From NCBI GenBank assembly GCA_020744425.1, contig JAGMUV010000042.1, forward strand, positions 186,001-250,000: 64,000 nucleotides of DNA, written 5' to 3'. Under the pieces are notes generated by a model. It worked only from the letters and a program-made list of their open reading frames with translations. It did not search any database and was not told the DNA's origin. Source of the DNA: Dactylonectria macrodidyma (lineage: Eukaryota > Ascomycota > Sordariomycetes > Hypocreales > Nectriaceae). The position numbers were made by a program, and so were the translations under genes. Shown one piece after another: positions 55,246-64,000 of this stretch (positions within the stretch are counted from its first letter, which is position 1; every line of letters begins with the position of its first letter).

Positions 55246-55746
55246 GTGATACAGAGTAACAATTCAGCTGGGTTGCAAATTGCCAATCCATTCAAACATT
55301 GTGGACAGGATAAGTCAGATACCGGCATCGAAGCTCTTGTGCCGAAAGCGAGGTCATTGGAGAGCTTAAATAATTACCAAGAACAGACGGCCGATATCAC
55401 GATTCCGATTATGGATGGAGTGACCCCAGTTTATATGGCAGCTTCCAACGGGTACGTTGAGGTGGTCAAGCTGCTTCTTGAGAATGGAGCCGATATCACG
55501 ATTCTGAATAAGGATAGAGCGACGCCAGTCTACATAGCAGCTTGCAATGGACATCTGGAGGTAGTCAAGCTGCTTCTTGAGAATGGGGCTGATATTACGA
55601 TTTCGGATAAAGACGGATGGACGCCAGTCAATGGAGCAGCCATCTACGGACACGTAGATGTGGTCAAGCTGCTTCTTGAGAATGGGGCTGGTAGGAATCC
55701 GAATAAGGATGGAACGATGCCGGGCTATGTAGCAGCAAGCAATTGA
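55246..55746 (+). CDS. Ankyrin-repeat ORF, possibly the cut tail of an NLR gene
   Basis: A 166-codon frame containing nearly four ankyrin units with the consensus TPVYMAASNGYVEVVKLLLE followed by NGADIT. Units repeat at the DNA level every 99 bp. A short leader (IQSNNSAGLQIANPFKHCGQ) is not recognisable. The last unit degenerates (GRNPNKDGTMPGYVAASN) before TGA at 55744; after it the frame resumes with a further degenerate unit, so the C-terminus is truncated. It follows the hydrolase gene by about 90 bp on the same strand with no NACHT between. It may be a separate gene, or both may be remnants of one hydrolase-NACHT-ankyrin gene that lost its centre. Confidence 0.55.
   Translation: MIQSNNSAGLQIANPFKHCGQDKSDTGIEALVPKARSLESLNNYQEQTADITIPIMDGVTPVYMAASNGYVEVVKLLLENGADITILNKDRATPVYIAACNGHLEVVKLLLENGADITISDKDGWTPVNGAAIYGHVDVVKLLLENGAGRNPNKDGTMPGYVAASN
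55404..55745 (+). repeat. 99-bp tandem repeat encoding ankyrin units
   Basis: The core GTCAAGCTGCTTCTTGAGAA recurs at 55465, 55564 and 55663, exactly 99 bp apart, with the surrounding sequence also nearly identical. Such high DNA identity between units points to recent expansion or conversion. Confidence 0.9.
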
Positions 55747-56034
55747 CATGTGAAAGAAACCAACCTTCTTCTCAAGACCCCATAAGAGGAAGGTCAGTAT
55801 CTTAAAGCAATACAAGAGACGAGTCCAAACGGGATGTTTATTTAGACATACTTAAACGAACTGGGAGCTTATTTAAGGCCGAGCCTGGTGTATAATAACT
55901 ATATTATATTCAAACTAGAACTAAAGTTTACTATATTAGTGTCACGGCCCGGTCTGCACAGACTACGTAACAGCATAATATTATAGAGAAAGTGTGACCT
56001 GTATGTAGAACATTTTCATTTATTATATCCCACA
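55747..56034. other. Spacer with an LTR-like 5' end
   Basis: The word TGTCACGGCCCGG at 55940-55952 resembles the start of the gypsy LTR (TGTCACGGCCTGG), but similarity does not continue. No gene seen. Confidence 0.35.
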
Positions 56035-58074
56035 CTAAATAGTCACCTTAATAGTAGCAGCAACACTCGGCACATTAGCTGAGTTAAGGGCAAAGAGCAT
56101 CCAGTATCCGGGAATAGCAATGCCTGAATCGGCAGGAATCTGAAAGGAGTACTTGTTTGTGCCGACATTCGTCAATGTCAGAGATATACGGCGCTGGTCA
56201 GTGTTGACTGTGTGTGTAGCGGTGCCGTATCGGATGAGCGAGGCGTTCTTGACTGCACTGTCGGTGTTGAAGGTAATGGTGCTGCCCACCTTAGCAGTAC
56301 TAGTCGAAGTAGCAGTAATCTTAGGCCGAGTAGCAAGTTGGCCGTTGCCGTCGTAGAGATAGTTGGGGGTGAAGATCTGCGCATCAAAGTGGTTGGTATT
56401 GCAACTACCGCAGAGGCCACCACCACCGTTGAAGACGGTTGCATCAGGCAGCAAAAGCGAAATACTGTGGTAGATTCGTGGAATGGAGTTCTTCTGCTGC
56501 TTGACGAAGGTGTTAGATCCAGGGAGGTAGAGCTCAGGCTCGAGTTGAGGAGTGGTGTCGTGGAAGGGGTTGGCGTATGACTGGCCGCCGGTGATAAAGA
56601 CGGATCCATCAGGGAGAACAACGGAGGTGTGGAAAGTACGAGCGTGTAACATGCCGTTGGCACCAGCGAAATCGGTTCGAGCGACGCTCCCGGGTGCGGC
56701 GATGGTAAGAACGTGGGCAGCCTTGGTGGCCGGAACGTTCTTATAGCTGGTGGAACCACCGAAGGTTAGAATCTTGCCCTTGGCGGCATCGAACATGACC
56801 GAATTACCGTTCATCGCATCAGGGTCAACCTTGCCGTCCTTTTGTCGAGTACCAGCCGCCTTCTGACCGCCTTGGCCAGAGGTGTAATACCAGTTCATGG
56901 CAGTGCTAGGACCAGCCTGGAAGACAGAACCATTCTTCCAGCCAAACAGCCAGGCGTGGTTATCAGCTTTATAGGTACCCTCCTTATCCTTAGTGAACAT
57001 AGGGCTAACAATGGCCTTGGGGAGCAGAGTCCACGTGTTGGCCGTGGGGTCATAAATTTCACCGTTTTTACCACCGACAGCACCACCCCAAGAACCGCCG
57101 ATGGTGAAAACACGACCGTCGGATGTCGTAGCAGACGACTGGTAGCCGCGAGGAATCTTCATATCAGCGCCTGCGATCCAGCTATCGCTAGCAGAGTCAT
57201 AGAGAGTCGTCTTTGCAGCGTCGTTACCGCCAGTCACAACGATCTGACCGTCGCCATCCATGGAAATGCCCGGACAGAACATGTCATGGTGGGTGTTGGA
57301 GATGTTGCGCTCAACGATAATGCCAGTCTCGGGGTCCCAGATAGAGCTCAGGGTAAAGCCACCGCGCGGCACAGTGCCACGGTAAGCATCATAGCGGTAG
57401 GCAGACCAGACAAGGACTCTGCCAGATGTTGGCTCGACTGCACCAGCGACGGGAATGACGGGGAAGTTCATGGTAGCGCCCCAGCGACCGATGCCCGGAG
57501 CGGGGGGGCTGTAAGTTTGGGCCTTGAAGACCTTGAACTCGGCGATGGCAACCCAGGGGTAGTCATCATTTATGTTGGTGATGGCCGTCAGACGAACATA
57601 GCGAGCAGGCGTAGTTTCGAAGTTGGCAACTTTGGCGTATTTATCGCCCCACCAAGTTCCCCATGCAACGGGATTCCCCCAGTTCTGTCCATCATTGCTA
57701 AGGTGAACCTCATGGCGGCCAATCCAGTTGCGCTTGCTGCCGTCCTGGCGAGGAAGCACGGAAATACCATTGACGTTCTGGGTAGTATTCATGTCAACTG
57801 TAATAGAGTGTGGAGGCCTGGGGTTGGCTATGCCTGAAAGGGACTGCCAGAAGGTATTTGCCTTGTCATCGATGGCGTTCTTGCACGGGCTGGTGGGAGC
57901 CTGGCTGGAGCATTTCACAGTCCAGCCTGCGCGACTAATGGGAGTACTGCCCAGAGGAGGAGCTGCTGCAAGCTTTCCACCGTTTCCATTGATCTTCTCT
58001 GGGCCATGCTTCTCAGGGTCGAAATCTGCCCTGGCGACGCTAAGACAGAGGGCAAGAATCCAAGAGTATTTCAT
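56035..58074 (-). CDS. gaoA: Galactose oxidase (secreted copper radical oxidase, AA5)
   Basis: An uninterrupted 679-aa frame. It oxidises the C6 hydroxyl of galactose to an aldehyde, producing hydrogen peroxide, outside the cell. Residues 1-17 form a signal peptide (MKYSWILALCLSVARA), followed by a short pro-region. The first domain (about 45-190) is a discoidin/F5-8C-type galactose-binding module (SRAGWTVKCSSQAP, RYVRLTAITN). The kelch beta-propeller follows, and a C-terminal Ig-like domain ends with GYWMLFALNSANVPSVA. All cofactor and copper residues are visible: Cys in MFCPGISM and Tyr in RGYQSS (the thioether-linked pair), Trp in GGSWGG, Tyr-His in PRIYHSISLL, and His in TATHTVNTDQRR. Very close in layout to the Fusarium enzyme. 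No damage seen. Confidence 0.95.
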   Translation of the reverse strand: MKYSWILALCLSVARADFDPEKHGPEKINGNGGKLAAAPPLGSTPISRAGWTVKCSSQAPTSPCKNAIDDKANTFWQSLSGIANPRPPHSITVDMNTTQNVNGISVLPRQDGSKRNWIGRHEVHLSNDGQNWGNPVAWGTWWGDKYAKVANFETTPARYVRLTAITNINDDYPWVAIAEFKVFKAQTYSPPAPGIGRWGATMNFPVIPVAGAVEPTSGRVLVWSAYRYDAYRGTVPRGGFTLSSIWDPETGIIVERNISNTHHDMFCPGISMDGDGQIVVTGGNDAAKTTLYDSASDSWIAGADMKIPRGYQSSATTSDGRVFTIGGSWGGAVGGKNGEIYDPTANTWTLLPKAIVSPMFTKDKEGTYKADNHAWLFGWKNGSVFQAGPSTAMNWYYTSGQGGQKAAGTRQKDGKVDPDAMNGNSVMFDAAKGKILTFGGSTSYKNVPATKAAHVLTIAAPGSVARTDFAGANGMLHARTFHTSVVLPDGSVFITGGQSYANPFHDTTPQLEPELYLPGSNTFVKQQKNSIPRIYHSISLLLPDATVFNGGGGLCGSCNTNHFDAQIFTPNYLYDGNGQLATRPKITATSTSTAKVGSTITFNTDSAVKNASLIRYGTATHTVNTDQRRISLTLTNVGTNKYSFQIPADSGIAIPGYWMLFALNSANVPSVAATIKVTI

Positions 58075-58861
58075 CTTGGAGCAGAAGTAGGCGCAGCAAT
58101 GATAAGCGAATGGTTATACAGTAATTGCGAGAGTCGTAAACAAGGGTAGCGAGTGTGGTGGTGAATGGGCAAAATACAATGTGGCTGACGCGGAATAAAG
58201 AAACGCAAAACGAATGGAGGGGGAAGTTAATATTACGTGCTCTACTAAAGATCCAAGGATCGAAAGTTGGGTGTCAGTTCCTTTATATTTAAGCCACTGC
58301 ATGCATCAATAGCTCTCGACCGGACACTGTCTTGTTGACCAAATCGTTCCCGTCCTTCCCGGCAAGCGTCTGAATGGTTGGCTACACTAACCACTAATCA
58401 CACCCACACGCATTGAATCGGGACGCCGGCTAAGCTATATGGAACGCGCGCAGCGACGGTTGGTCCGTTGGTTGGGCCGTGAATGCTTCGTATCAAAGGG
58501 TCCTGTGCTCATGATTGGCCGGCGCGTATAGAAGGGCTGCGATCTGCGTTCCCCTTTTTTTGCACCGTGTTGCTCAGGAGAGATTGGCGGGACAAGACAA
58601 AAGCTTTCTTAACCTGATGGAGATAAGGCCGGGCGCCACGCTAAAACGTTTGAATCCGTCGTGTGCGTAGTTTTGGTGTGCTAATTAAATGAGGCCAAAC
58701 CCATGCCTTTTTACGGAGGTCGCTTTCAAAGTTTTGTCTTGCTAGGATGCTCGTAGCCGCCACAACGCTGAAAAAGCAAATGCGGACGCCTTACCGCTAA
58801 TTTGCGAGATACCTTCCTCTTTACATTTCTCCCTCAATTCTGACATTTTGAACAGGCTACA
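58075..58861. other. Intergenic; galactose oxidase promoter region
   Basis: No gene seen. Upstream of galactose oxidase, TATATTTAAG at about 58284-58293 could act as a TATA element at roughly 210 bp from the start codon. Confidence 0.45.
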
Positions 58862-59700
58862 ATGCCACCAAATACCGATATCGCGACCCGGGCTCTTGTT
58901 GTTATGCTGAAGAGCCCGTCAGGTGGGGAACCTCGATCGAAATAGCAGAAATAACTGGCATTTCAGTCTGCTAAGTTGACCGAATTTATGCCTGAACTAT
59001 CGAATGTGGGTTTGATCTAGATTATCGACTGCTGATTCTTTTTGAAGACTTATTTTTGTGATGCTAAGTGCTCTGGGCGTCCTACAAAGCAGACGGATGA
59101 GAAATGTATTGAAGTTATTGAAAAGGTTTGCAGGGATCGATTTGGCAGGGAAAAGTGATGTGCTGATATTGCTGGCGAGTTTGGCATCTCCCGTTTCGAG
59201 ATCTCGGCTGTTATTGTATGGCAAATCCTCTGGAATGCTGGATTTAAAAAGACCAAGCTGACGAGGAAGCCTGGGTTGATGAAGAAGATGAAAAAGGAAC
59301 GGCTAGAGTGGTGTTTAGCCTATCGCTACTGGACTCTTGAAGACTGGACGAATGTCACTTGGTCTGATGAGACCTCTATTATCCTGCTTCATCGGCGTAG
59401 CAGTTATTGCGTGTGGTGAAAGTTCTGATGCGGCCTTCGTTCGAAGCGGTATCTGGGAGAGGTGGAAAGGTGCGTCTGAGTTCATGTTCTAGGGCTGTTT
59501 CTCATACGAGAAGAAGGGCCCCTACCACTGCCGGGGTCCAGAGACCTCAGTAGAGAAGAAAAAAGTCGAGGAAGTCGTCGCCAGGCTCAATGAGGAATTT
59601 GAGCCCATTATGAAGGAGGAGTGGGATCTATTAAATGAGCTACGGCGACTTTAAAAGAAGCATCTACCTCGGCGAACGGGTACCTGCTGTACAGACGCTT
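58862..59700 (+). pseudogene. Tc1/mariner-type transposase remnant
   Basis: From ATG 58862 (MPPNTDIATRALVVMLKSPS) the frame reads through small shifts and stops: an N-terminal HTH (TSIEIAEITGIS), a second HTH (VCRDRFGRE, ISRFEISAVIVWQILWNAGF), the linker KKTKLTRKPGLMKKMKKERL, and the catalytic region EDWTNVTWSDETSIILLHRR, whose Asp is the second D of the DDE/D triad, followed by a decayed FMFWGCFSY-type motif and REEKSRG. Frameshifts and stops (after YCVW and later) show it is dead. The terminal repeats of the element were not identified; the MITE just downstream may share its family. Confidence 0.75.
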
Positions 59701-59724
59701 GGCTTGATCTACATACAGTATATA

Positions 59725-59960
59725 CAGTGGGGTGCAAAAAGTTTGAATCCAAATATAAGTACCGCTGGGAATGGGCTAGCTTTATTAGGCTACATAAGTA
59801 CCGCGCCGCCCTAAGAATCCTTAAGCAAGCTGAAGGGGTTAGCGAGAAACTCTATGTTAGGGTTAGGGTTATGAAAGCAGCGAGACTTCATTATCCTAAT
59901 TTGGTTAAGCTCTTTTTGCGCAGTACTTGGATTTGGATTCAAACTTTTTACACCCCACTG
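59725..59960. mobile_element. 236-bp MITE, Tc1/mariner-type TIRs, with telomere-like repeat inside
   Basis: The left end CAGTGGGGTGCAAAAAGTTT and the right end are inverted repeats of about 30 bp (one mismatch region), flanked by TA (59723-59724 and 59961-59962). The inside has TTAGGGTTAGGGTTA at about 59855-59869, two and a half copies of the fungal telomere unit. No coding capacity. Confidence 0.88.
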
Positions 59961-59962
59961 TA

Positions 59963-61027
59963 TATATCTCATGTTAAAAGCGATGTTAATCCTTGTCTGA
60001 CATGCATGTGAAATCTGCAACAAGATGATGTTTGCAACAAGATTCATATTTTGGCGCCTAAATTTCGTTCGTATTTCGCCCCTACACGTGGCTGCTGCAA
60101 TTGGATGTGGCGTTTTTTTAGGCCAACAACCTTTAACCCGAGCCTATAGGTGGGCAGCTGGCCCACAATACCAACAGATAGTCCGTCAGCCACAAGCTTT
60201 TAATTAATCTTAATTGTCAGTGGCTGGCTGATAAGTGTCTACGCTAGGTACTCTGACCGGAAGATGGCGTCCGACAATCCGGGCGCCTGGGGTTAATGAG
60301 AGACGGATGACGTGGTTGTGAAGAAAGAGACCCGTCTCGGATAAATAAATAGACTGCCTCCCCGCAGCAATATGAGCTGCCCAACTGCCGTAACAACGCA
60401 GTAAATTCGGGCACATAGCGTGCCCCATAAAAGCACATATAGCCAATTATATGAGAGGTTTGTGACGGTTTGGTGGTTAATGGTGGAAATGTGCAGGTAA
60501 AATGGAGACGCTAGGCGCCCGAATTTACCAGGTAGACACGGCACTTCTCAGAGCGGGGAGAGATGACTGACTAGTTTAGCAAGAGTGGAGAACCACCATC
60601 CTCAGTTCAGATCCGAGCCATGGACGGCGTGGCACGCCACAACGGAGGGCCCTACCTGAGGGGCCGGGAGCAGCGATGCAACCTCGTGTCAGGGCTAAAG
60701 AAATGAGCAGGAAAACGCCACGAGCAGCAACTCCTTTTCAATGGAGCGGACAGCCTTGAAGCAGTTAATTCGTAACACCTGGTTGGCTTTGCATAATGTC
60801 CCAGGCTCTCTGATTGCGACCACATCCTCGTCGTAAAGGATAACAGTGGGATGATCAATGTTGCACCCGCCTGTTTCCTTTTCCCGTCCCCCCCCCTTGC
60901 TCCTCGTAGTGAGCACTTGCGTTCGTAACTGTCACTAGAGGCCTTGCAATTTCCTTCTTTCTATTGCACGTATCTGTGTAGTAATGTTGAGGAGAATGCA
61001 GTCTTAATTTAAATAGGAGGTTTATTA
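59963..61027. other. Intergenic, no gene seen
   Basis: Ordinary composition. Short frames (for example 60025-60207 and 60652-60916) have no recognised domain. Confidence 0.5.
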
Positions 61028-61127
61028 GATTTAACTTCAATCTACGTTTCCGCTAGGTTAGCGCGGTCTCAATTTGGGTGGGAGCTTCATCGGATTTAAC
61101 TTCAATCTGCGTTTCCGCTGGGTTGGC
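61028..61127 (+). repeat. Two direct copies of a 35-bp word, 65 bp apart
   Basis: GATTTAACTTCAATCTRCGT plus TTCCGCTRGGTTRGC occurs at 61028-61062 and 61093-61127. The copies differ by A/G transitions only. Possibly worn sub-terminal repeats of a mobile element. Confidence 0.75.
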
Positions 61128-61286
61128 AATGAAGTTAAACTCAGATGTTACAGTACTGCCTAGCGAGACCTAGATAATCCGTTGACTCAATCTGTCGTAC
61201 TTATTAACAATACATTGCTATCTTCTGATCAATACTATATAGAAAGGAGAAAGCCAAATGACCAAATCTACATGTGCTAAGAATAC

Positions 61287-64000
61287 TCAATCGTTCCGAG
61301 AAGTGTAGTCGCGGAGAAGACGCGCTAGAATTTTATGACCCTTCCGGTCCGCAAACACGGCAGCTTCATTGCACCTCGACTGTATCAAGTCCACATCCGC
61401 ATCGTTCTCCAGTAGCAGGTAGACCAAGTCAAGCCTGCCTTCTTGAGCGGCGAGTTGAAGTGCGGTTACCCCTTCTGATTCATCGTAATTCAAGACTGGC
61501 GTGGCATTGATATCTGCGCCGTTCTCGATGAGGAGCTTGGCTATGTTGAAGTGGCCGCAGCATGCAGCAACTTGCAAAGGTGTTGCGAATCTGAGCAGTA
61601 GGCTAGATGACCATGACCGGGTATTGATGTCAGCTCCGTGATCAATAAGTAGCTGCACGATGTCGTAGCGATTTGAGTCGATTGCCAGTTTCAGTGGTTC
61701 CTCAAGCTCACTGACTGTTGTAATTAACGTCGGCACCAATCTGGAGCAGATCAGACGCAACCCTAAACAGGAGACATTTCAGCGCACGCGCCAATAGTAG
61801 TCCTTTGTTCTGAATGTGTGCACCAGCTTTGATGAGAATTGCCACCACCTCTTCTCTATCTTCCCAAGAATCCTTATAAGCGGGTCTGAAATCTGGAATA
61901 GCACATTCAAGCGTAGTTCGCGAAGGCGATTCCCGGGTAGTGGCGTTGACGTTGGCACCTGCTGCGAGTAACAACTGCACAATCTTCTTGTTGCCTGTTT
62001 TTGCCGCTCTGTGGATTGGGAACTGGCCCTTCCAATCTGACATCCTAGGATTGGCCCCCCGGTTGAGGAGCTCTTCCACCAGCACCACGTCCACTGCATC
62101 GCAAGCAAGACCCAAAATGCCCGCAGCTCCAAGTCCTCCGTTTGGATCCGCCCCGTGAGACAATAAACCGATTGCCGTATTGTGATACTTAACTTGCGTG
62201 CCAGGTGGCGGTACGCGTAAGTGTCTCCAGAGTGCGTCGACTGTCCAAAACAGTGGGGTGGCGAACGCCTGGTCGTGCCTATCAACCCACGTTGAGTGTG
62301 AGAGTTGATCAATGTCCGCCCCAGCTTGTATCAGGCATTCCACTACATCCTTGTTGCCTTCCGCTGCTGCAATTGTAAGTGGTGTTATTTTGGTTCCCCA
62401 AGGGCTTGAGTTTGCTCCACGAAATAATAGCAAATTCAAAGCATCTCCATCATTATTCCTAACGGCCGTGCACAATGCCGTCTCGCCTTCGGCCACCATG
62501 TCGAGGTCTGCACCAGCATCAAGGAGCTTCCTGACGACCTCAACATCGCGGCTTCTGATGGAAGCTTGAAGAATTGACCCTCTGATGTCAGGCATGCCCT
62601 TAGGCGAGTATAGAGCATTGACTTCGGCGTCTTGCTCTAGAAATTGCTCCACAGCTAGTACATTCCCAAGCGATGCTGCCTTGTACAAGGCAATCCAGCG
62701 CATTTCTGCCGTGAATAGTGCGCCATGACGAATCAGAAGCAGCACCAAATTGCAGTTTCCTCCCCTACTCGCAGCTTGTGGAGCAGTCAACCCGCCTTGT
62801 GCACTTGATGGGGCGTTGATATCGGCTCCAAGAGCAAGAAGATGCTCAGCCAGCTCCTCATGTCCTTTCTCCAGAGCGGCCTGAAATGCCGTTCTACCTC
62901 TCATGGGACCGGGAGATGCATTTAGCCCAGCACCCCTCGATAACAATAGCTGAGCCATCTCGATCCGAACCTCATCTACTTCCTCGATCTCATCGTAGTT
63001 CGCCACGTACCCACAAGCCAGCTGTAGCGGGGTAGCTCCTGATGCATTTCGGGTATTGACCGCTGCTCCATGGTCCAGCAGCAGCGTCGTCAACTGAACG
63101 TTTCCGTTCATTACTGCCTCGTGCAGCGGAGATTGAAACCACCTTCTCGACTTATCCATCATATGCTCGTAAAATCTCCTCTTCCCTGACTGGCGGGTGG
63201 GGATCGAAACTTGTGTCCAAACTTTGTCATAGTCTGGACACCCATTAACTATTGCTCCTGCGTCTAAGAGACGCTGAACCAATGTCATTTCGTTTCGTCG
63301 CGCAGCGAAACTTATTGGTAATAAAAAGGTGTCCTCCGGGTGAATCTCGACATCGAAGCCATAACTCCCATCCCTTGCATCGAAGTTATCACACGCTTCT
63401 TTTAGTACACCTGGTTGATCTTGCTGGTCTTCTTCATTTGCGGGAAACCATCTCTCAGCTTGGTATTCGAAGAATCTACTCGCTGACATCTCCAACTCAT
63501 GGGGGGCAATGTTGACATTTGCACCTGCTTGTAGCAAAAGCTCGACCAGATCTAAGTCGATCCTTCCGATCGCAATCAGGAGTGTTCCTCTTGGTAAATC
63601 TGAGGAGACATCATCCACAGGCGCCCCTCTTGATAAAAGCAACCGAGTTATATCGATGTTTTGAACATGTACTGCCATCCTCAATAAAGTTGTCTCGGTG
63701 TGGGTGGAGAACAGAGAATATGGGCCAGACAATTTAATATGTCTTCTCTCGCAGGCAAGATCAATTTTGGCGCCAGATTCTATCAGCATTTCAGCAATTT
63801 GAAAATTTCCATGATTTAGTGAAATGGCGAGCTCAAGGGGACTGAAAGGCAGATAGAAGCATGTAGCGTCAACTTTCGCCCCATGTAGAACAAGGAGTCG
63901 AGAAATTTGTTCGTTACCTCGGATGGAAGCTAGCTGAAGAGGCGTAGTTGTTCTGCCGATGGAATGATTATCGAGAGAACCCGGATCTGAAGAATAAAGC
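61287..64000 (-). CDS. Large ankyrin-repeat protein gene (5' end beyond window), with a frameshift near the 3' end
   Basis: The minus strand is open from the window edge to 61708 and encodes about 20 ankyrin units, e.g. TTPLQLASIRGNEQISRLLV, SPLHEAVMNGNVQLTTLLLD, RTAFQAALEKGHEELAEHLL and PLTIAAAEGNKDVVECLIQA. After GADVNYNSQ a stop occurs, but the repeat continues in the next frame (SELEEPLKLAIDSNRYDIVQ, ATPLQVAACCGHFNIAKLLI) to a TAG/TGA near 61287, so either a one-base frameshift, a small unrecognised intron at 61700-61760 or a sequence error separates the last four units. No NACHT or hydrolase domain lies in the visible part. The C-terminal tail NEAAVFADRKGHKILARLLR is the usual end of fungal ankyrin genes. 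Function: protein binding, perhaps an NLR sensor end (inference). Confidence 0.75.

Noticed and set aside
55940..55952. LTR-like start TGTCACGGCCCGG
   Set aside because: Matches the gypsy LTR only for about a dozen bases; no end or target duplication found.
56842..57837. 331-codon plus-strand ORF
   Set aside because: Antisense shadow of the galactose oxidase gene, whose frame is fully supported by active-site motifs.
1..64000. CRISPR arrays, rRNA, riboswitches
   Set aside because: None seen; the window is eukaryotic and its tandem repeats are ankyrin units, promoter repeats or transposon ends.

Overview
The window looks like filamentous ascomycete DNA (Pezizomycotina, most likely a Sordariomycete). 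Genes carry short introns of about 48-125 bp with GT..AG ends. The gene families are typical of that group: Zn2Cys6 regulators, an RTA1-like protein, HET and ankyrin/NLR-type genes, galactose oxidase and tannase. The repeats bear the mark of repeat-induced point mutation (RIP): CpA to TpA changes, in-frame TAG/TAA stops and very AT-rich stretches. I cannot name the species. It reads as an accessory, repeat-rich region.

Layout. 1-9.1 kb is an AT-rich graveyard: a Ty3/gypsy reverse-transcriptase remnant, a Ty1/copia polyprotein remnant and a hAT transposase remnant cut by a 425-bp MITE. 9.1-17.1 kb holds a broken ABCA transporter fragment, a three-exon tannase, a RIP-degraded Fot1/pogo element, and a divergent pair (UPC2-like Zn2Cys6 regulator and RTA1-like membrane protein). 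17.9-21.1 kb has an NLR-type ankyrin pseudogene with a SINE-like insertion, then a sugar-transporter pseudogene with three CreA-like sites upstream. 23.4-31.2 kb is the best preserved stretch: a saponin hydrolase-like enzyme, a six-exon Zn2Cys6 regulator and a second tannase. 32.8-47.1 kb is mobile DNA: an intact Fot/pogo element, a chimeric regulator/RTA1 fragment, and a second Fot copy into which a complete 7.9-kb chromodomain Ty3/gypsy element has jumped. 47.9-64 kb holds a GST, a sulfatase pseudogene, a HET gene, a small alpha/beta hydrolase beside an ankyrin gene, galactose oxidase, a Tc1 remnant, another MITE and a large ankyrin gene running off the end.

Working together. Two tannases, a saponin hydrolase-like protein, galactose oxidase, a dead sulfatase and a dead sugar transporter suggest extracellular attack on plant material and plant defence compounds. 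The Zn2Cys6 gene between the saponin hydrolase and the second tannase is the natural candidate regulator (inference). HET, NLR-type hydrolase and ankyrin genes suggest a second theme of self/non-self recognition.

The most unusual item is an intact two-exon gene antisense to the 3' end of the RIP-damaged gypsy element. Its protein has a Gal4-type six-cysteine spacing, with two positions now Tyr, followed by a coiled coil.
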